Shown here: in pieces, positions 60,927 to 64,000 of the stretch
Layout: each line of letters starts with the position of its first letter
Position numbering within the stretch: the stretch's first letter is position 1
Source: Actinoplanes flavus
Lineage (GTDB): Bacteria > Actinomycetota > Actinomycetes > Mycobacteriales > Micromonosporaceae
Assembly (NCBI RefSeq): GCF_017592555.1
Contig: NZ_JAGFNS010000002.1
Span: 190,586 to 254,585, forward strand
DNA: 64,000 nucleotides
Direction: 5' to 3'
Made by a program: the position numbers and the translations under genes
Notes under the pieces: model-generated
Database searches by the model: none
Seen by the model: the letters and a program-made list of their open reading frames with translations, nothing else
Told to the model about the DNA's origin: nothing

Positions 60927-61409
60927 ATGAAGGTGACTGACCCGCACCCGCTTGAGCCGGCGGGGCCGCCGCCGCAGCACCCGGTGGACGTCTTCCTGCT
61001 GCTCACCGACGCCGACCGGATCCTGCTGGCGCTGCGCGAAGGCACCGGATACCGCGACGGATGGTGGAACGTGCCCAGCGGAAAGATGGAGTACAAAGAG
61101 GATGCTGTCGCCGGAGTTCGGCGGGAGGCGTACGAGGAGATCGGCGTGCGATTCGCCGACGACGAACCCCGTTTCGCTGGCGTTGTGCACCACCGCAATC
61201 CCGAAGGGCAGGGCCGGATCGCTCTGGTCTTCACGGCCGAGTTCGACGTCCGCCGTCACGGTGCACCCGTCAATCGTGAACCGCACAAATGCGCCGACAT
61301 CCGATGGACCTCCATCAACGAATTGCCGGCCAACACCGTGCCTTACACCGTTGCCAGCATCGACCTCTGGCGCACCGGCGCCGGGCTACAGATCAGCGGC
61401 TGGCAATAG
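60927..61409 (+). CDS. Nudix hydrolase
   Basis: 160 residues from ATG 60927 or GTG 60933, with AGGAG just before. VDVFLLLTDADRILLALREGTG, WWNVPSGKMEYKEDAVAGVR followed by REAYEEIGVRF (complete Nudix box), IALVFTAEFDV. Second Nudix enzyme of the cluster. It is nearer to the mutT/dNTP-cleaning group (short, soluble) than the 57245 enzyme. Probably hydrolyses a nucleotide or CDP-linked compound made in this cluster. Confidence 0.87.
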   Translation: MKVTDPHPLEPAGPPPQHPVDVFLLLTDADRILLALREGTGYRDGWWNVPSGKMEYKEDAVAGVRREAYEEIGVRFADDEPRFAGVVHHRNPEGQGRIALVFTAEFDVRRHGAPVNREPHKCADIRWTSINELPANTVPYTVASIDLWRTGAGLQISGWQ

Positions 61410-61462
61410 CCGCCCCGCGCGTCCCTTCACCGCGACCGAAGCAAGAACGGAGGAACCCGAAA

Positions 61463-61978
61463 ATGACCGAACAGCGAGAAGAGTGGACCCGATGGCCGCA
61501 TGACTGGCCGGCGAAGAAGGACGGGTCCGGCTGCGTCCTGTGCACCTTCGTCGGCAACGAGGATCCGGCCTGGGGCGTGCGCGTCTACACCGGGCGGGTC
61601 GCCAACGCCTACCTGGCCACGATCGGGCAGATCCGCGGCTACTGCTGGGTGATCTGGCGCGACGGCCATGTCTGCGAGCCCACCGACCTCGATCCTGCCG
61701 ACGCCCAGCTGTTCTTCGCCGACATGCTCACCGTTGGCCGGGTCCTGCAGGAGCTGCTGGAGCCTGCCAAGCTGAACTTCGAGATCCTCGGCAATAAGGT
61801 GCCCCATCTGCACGCCCATGTCGTGCCACGGCCGGTAGTGGATCCGAACCCGGGGCATGCGCTGCCGTGGACCTATCTCAACGACGGCCACCCCGACCTC
61901 GACGACGTCCACCAACTCGCGGCGCAACTGCGTGTCCGGCTCGGCGAGTCCGGCGGCCCGGCGTCCGCGGGGCGGTGA
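61463..61978 (+). CDS. HIT-family nucleotide hydrolase/transferase
   Basis: 171 residues from ATG 61463 with GGAGGAACCC upstream. CVLCTFVGNED is the zinc-type start of some HIT proteins. VTDLDPADAQLFFADMLTVGRVLQE leads to NKVPHLHAHVVPRPVVDP, the histidine triad H-x-H-x-H followed by a basic loop. HIT enzymes split nucleotide-phosphate bonds (AMP-NH2, ApnA or nucleotidyl transfers). The stop overlaps the nitrilase start. Confidence 0.88.
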   Translation: MTEQREEWTRWPHDWPAKKDGSGCVLCTFVGNEDPAWGVRVYTGRVANAYLATIGQIRGYCWVIWRDGHVCEPTDLDPADAQLFFADMLTVGRVLQELLEPAKLNFEILGNKVPHLHAHVVPRPVVDPNPGHALPWTYLNDGHPDLDDVHQLAAQLRVRLGESGGPASAGR

Positions 61979-62823
61979 GCGTGGCCGACCGAATCCGTAT
62001 CGCCATCGCGCAGACTCCCGTCACCGTCGACCCGGCCATCAACGGCACCGCGATCCGGGCCGCCATCCGGCAGGCCGCCGACGGCGGCGCCCGGCTCGTC
62101 CACTTCGCCGAAGGCGCGCTGAGCGGCTACGCGGGTGCGGCCAAGCCGCACTATGCCGGATGGCGCATCGACTGGGAGCCGGTCGCCGACCAACTGGCCG
62201 CCACGATGGCCATGGCCGGTGAGCTCGGGGTGTGGGTCGTGGTCGGCGGCAACCACCGGCTCACCGGAGACTACCGGCCCCATAACTCGCTGTGGGTCAT
62301 CGACGACAGCGGCCGGCTGGCTGACCGATACGACAAACGGCTGTTGTCACACAACGAGGTCACCGGCTTCTACACCCCGGGCGAGCACGTCTGCACTTTC
62401 ACCGTGGACGGGTTCACCTTCGGCTGTCTGCTCTGTATCGAGGTCAACTTCCCCGAACTGTGGATGCGGCAGGCCGACCTCGGCGTGGACTGTGTGCTGT
62501 TCTCCAGCTTCTCCGAGGATCCGATCTTCGAGATCATCGTCCGCGGGCACGCCGCCACCACCGGCTGCTGGGTCAGCATGGCCGTACCCGCCCAATGCGC
62601 GCCAGCCGCGCCGTCGGCGCTGATCGGCCCGCACGGCTACCTGCTGCGCCGCGCCCGCCCGGACGGCCCGGACGTGCTCTGCGTCGATCTCGACCGCACC
62701 GATGCGGATCTGGACATCGCGTTGAACAAGGCCCGGCCGTGGCGAGCCACCGCACGGGCCGGGGACATCTACGCCACCCGCCGGGTCGCCGATGCCCGCA
62801 GCCTCGACCGCACCCTCCCCTGA
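61975..62823 (+). CDS. carbon-nitrogen hydrolase (nitrilase superfamily)
   Basis: 282 residues from a GTG at 61975. The catalytic triad Glu-Lys-Cys is present: HFAEGALSGY (E46), RYDKRLLSH (K121), CLLCIEVNFPEL (C154). GGNHRLTGDYRPHNSLWVI and GAWRATARAGDIY-like ends follow the family. These enzymes hydrolyse amides, ureas or nitriles (amidase, carbamoylase or NAD synthase-like). In this cluster an amide linkage on a modified compound is a possible target, by inference. Confidence 0.87.
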   Translation: MSVADRIRIAIAQTPVTVDPAINGTAIRAAIRQAADGGARLVHFAEGALSGYAGAAKPHYAGWRIDWEPVADQLAATMAMAGELGVWVVVGGNHRLTGDYRPHNSLWVIDDSGRLADRYDKRLLSHNEVTGFYTPGEHVCTFTVDGFTFGCLLCIEVNFPELWMRQADLGVDCVLFSSFSEDPIFEIIVRGHAATTGCWVSMAVPAQCAPAAPSALIGPHGYLLRRARPDGPDVLCVDLDRTDADLDIALNKARPWRATARAGDIYATRRVADARSLDRTLP

Positions 62824-62846
62824 CCAGCTGACCGCGAGGAGCAGCC

Positions 62847-63764
62847 GTGACCGATCTCGACCGCGCGTTCGACGCCGTACCGCCCGGGTTCTACACCCAC
62901 CACGTGGAGCACGGCGAGACCGTGCACCGGTCGGCGCCGGAGTCGATTCGCCGCGAGCTGGCCGCCCTGCAGGTCCGCGCCGGGGACCGGGTGCTCGAGA
63001 TCGGCACGGGGTCCGGGTACAGCGGCGCGCTGCTCGCCGAGCTGTGCGGACCGCAGGGTCTGGTCACCAGCGTCGACATCAGCGATGAGCTCATCCGCCG
63101 CGCGACCGCCATCCATGCCGAACGTGGAGTCACCGGGATCGACTGCCGCGTAGCCGACGGCCTGGGCGGCTACCCCGCCGCAGCGCCGTTCCAGCGGGTC
63201 GTGTCGTGGTGTGCTCCGCCACGGCTTCCGCAGGCGTGGACCCGGCAGGTCGTCGATGGTGGGCGGATCGTCGCATGCCTGCCGATCGCGGCGTTGCCGT
63301 CCACCACACTGATCGCCACCGTCACCGTCGCGGCCGGGCAACCAGGTGTCGAGGCCGTCGCCGGGGGCGGCTACGCCCAGAGCACCCCCGTCGCGGTCGA
63401 CGATGCCCTGACCGTTCCCGGCCGCTGGGTCGACTACTGCGACCGCCAGCCTGATCCGTCCTGGATCGGCATCTGCTGGCGTGCCGCCGATGACGCGCAG
63501 CACACCGGCGCCCGTACCGTCCTCGACCAACTGCTCCATCCCGGGCACACCGAAACGTATCGACAGATGGAGCAGGACTGGCGATCCTGGTACACCTATC
63601 TGGCTGCGCTCGGCGACCCGCAGCTGAGTCTGGTGTCGCTGCGCAACGAGATCCGCGGCCTCGGGCACACCACGCCCGGCTCGGCGGCGGTCATCCTGAC
63701 CGACTTAACCGACCACCTTGCAGAGTGTTCGTCATGTTTGTCTGACTTGCCCGCATTCACATAG
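62847..63764 (+). CDS. PCMT-like SAM-dependent methyltransferase
   Basis: 305 residues from a GTG at 62847 with GAGGAGC upstream. VLEIGTGSGYSGALLAELCG (SAM loop), GLVTSVDISDELIRRA, RVADGLGGYPAAAPFQRVV and WCAPPRLPQAWTRQVVDGGRIV place it with protein-isoaspartate O-methyltransferase-type enzymes, including those used on ribosomal peptides and secondary products. The C-terminal half is helical. Last gene of the cluster. Confidence 0.85.
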   Translation: MTDLDRAFDAVPPGFYTHHVEHGETVHRSAPESIRRELAALQVRAGDRVLEIGTGSGYSGALLAELCGPQGLVTSVDISDELIRRATAIHAERGVTGIDCRVADGLGGYPAAAPFQRVVSWCAPPRLPQAWTRQVVDGGRIVACLPIAALPSTTLIATVTVAAGQPGVEAVAGGGYAQSTPVAVDDALTVPGRWVDYCDRQPDPSWIGICWRAADDAQHTGARTVLDQLLHPGHTETYRQMEQDWRSWYTYLAALGDPQLSLVSLRNEIRGLGHTTPGSAAVILTDLTDHLAECSSCLSDLPAFT

Positions 63765-63823
63765 CGTGCGCCTTAACCGAACCCGTTGGGGATGTTCGGA
63801 TTGTTGGCGGACGTGGGGGATAC

Positions 63824-64000
63824 GTGGCCGGTCGGCTGGTGATGGGGGACCTCCGGGTGCAGGAGGTCCTGGGTAGCGACGGGCGGCGGGCCGTCACGAT
63901 CATGAACGCTGACGGGTCGGTGCACGCTGCCGCGGAGGGCTTCCTACGTGATTGCGCCGGCGGGACGGACCGGACGTACGGATATTTGTTGGTGGACCAC
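63824..64000 (+). CDS. partial site-specific integrase/tyrosine recombinase (N-terminus)
   Basis: Open from GTG 63824 (or ATG 63842) to the window end, 59 codons. MGDLRVQEVLGSDGRRAVTI then AAEGFLRDCAGGTDRTYGYL resembles the N-terminal core-binding segment of tyrosine recombinases (RTYAYLLVDHLRWL-type). The catalytic part is beyond the window, so the call rests on this short match. It begins 60 nt after the PCMT-like gene, consistent with an island end. Confidence 0.5.
   Translation, partial: MAGRLVMGDLRVQEVLGSDGRRAVTIMNADGSVHAAAEGFLRDCAGGTDRTYGYLLVDH

Noticed and set aside
1-64000. CRISPR array
   Set aside because: No series of regularly spaced direct repeats and no cas genes were seen.

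Overview
The window is uniformly GC-rich. Many genes start with GTG, have GGAGG-type ribosome binding sites and overlap as ATGA or GTGA. The protein families (DUF574-type methyltransferases, GPP34, XRE/TPR regulators, DUF5983, GP88, TylF-type methyltransferase) point to a filamentous actinomycete, plausibly of the Micromonosporaceae. That genus-level guess is inference only.

Region A (1-27.6 kb) is almost entirely minus strand and looks like the backbone of a plasmid or integrative element. It holds two SSB-like proteins, an AEP-type primase/polymerase, a ParB-like protein, a CpaE-like receiver protein coupled to a DUF4192 protein, a second DUF4192 protein plus a third miniature one, two DprA-like proteins, two membrane-anchored diguanylate cyclases, a GHKL ATPase carrying a HExxH motif, DUF5983, a broken GP88 gene, DUF932, and several zinc-finger or unrecognised proteins. 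Most transcription units here are followed by a long, perfect, sequence-unique inverted repeat. No conjugation genes are visible.

Region B (28.3-33.1 kb, plus strand) has two small secreted proteins. The first is interrupted by an IS3-family element with a 3-bp TCT target duplication; joining the flanks restores the frame exactly. Both genes are preceded by the same 16-bp motif. An orphan HypX-like formyl-CoA-processing gene follows, with no hydrogenase genes in view.

Region C (33.3-50.7 kb, mostly minus strand) is accessory chromosome-like DNA: two endonuclease/exonuclease/phosphatase genes (one broken), an MFS exporter with tiny coupled ORFs on each side, two related SAM-dependent methyltransferases, an amino-acid permease, GNAT acetyltransferases, GPP34, TPR-like regulators, an XRE regulator and a HAD hydrolase.

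Region D (51.3-63.8 kb, mostly plus strand) is the most interesting part. A peptidase E and a divergent XRE regulator flank an operon of four genes: a MazG-like protein with a C-terminal extension, an Nmad1/DUF1599-like protein, a TylF-like O-methyltransferase with an extra N-terminal domain, and a protein of the 5-hmdU DNA kinase helical-domain / putative DNA base hypermodification family. Behind it come a Nudix hydrolase and a tightly coupled set: a small peptide, CDP-alcohol phosphotransferase, MFS, small ORF, Nudix, HIT, nitrilase and PCMT-like methyltransferase. I read the first four genes as a candidate modified-nucleotide or DNA-base modification system, with the second set as possible tailoring, export or salvage functions. 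The window ends in the start of what looks like a tyrosine recombinase, consistent with an island boundary.

Several genes (near 0.46, 6.07, 25.0-25.4, 34.3 and 47.7 kb) read as one protein only across frame changes, and the first 65 bases are G/C homopolymers. Consensus indels are therefore likely, and apparent pseudogenes should be read with that in mind.
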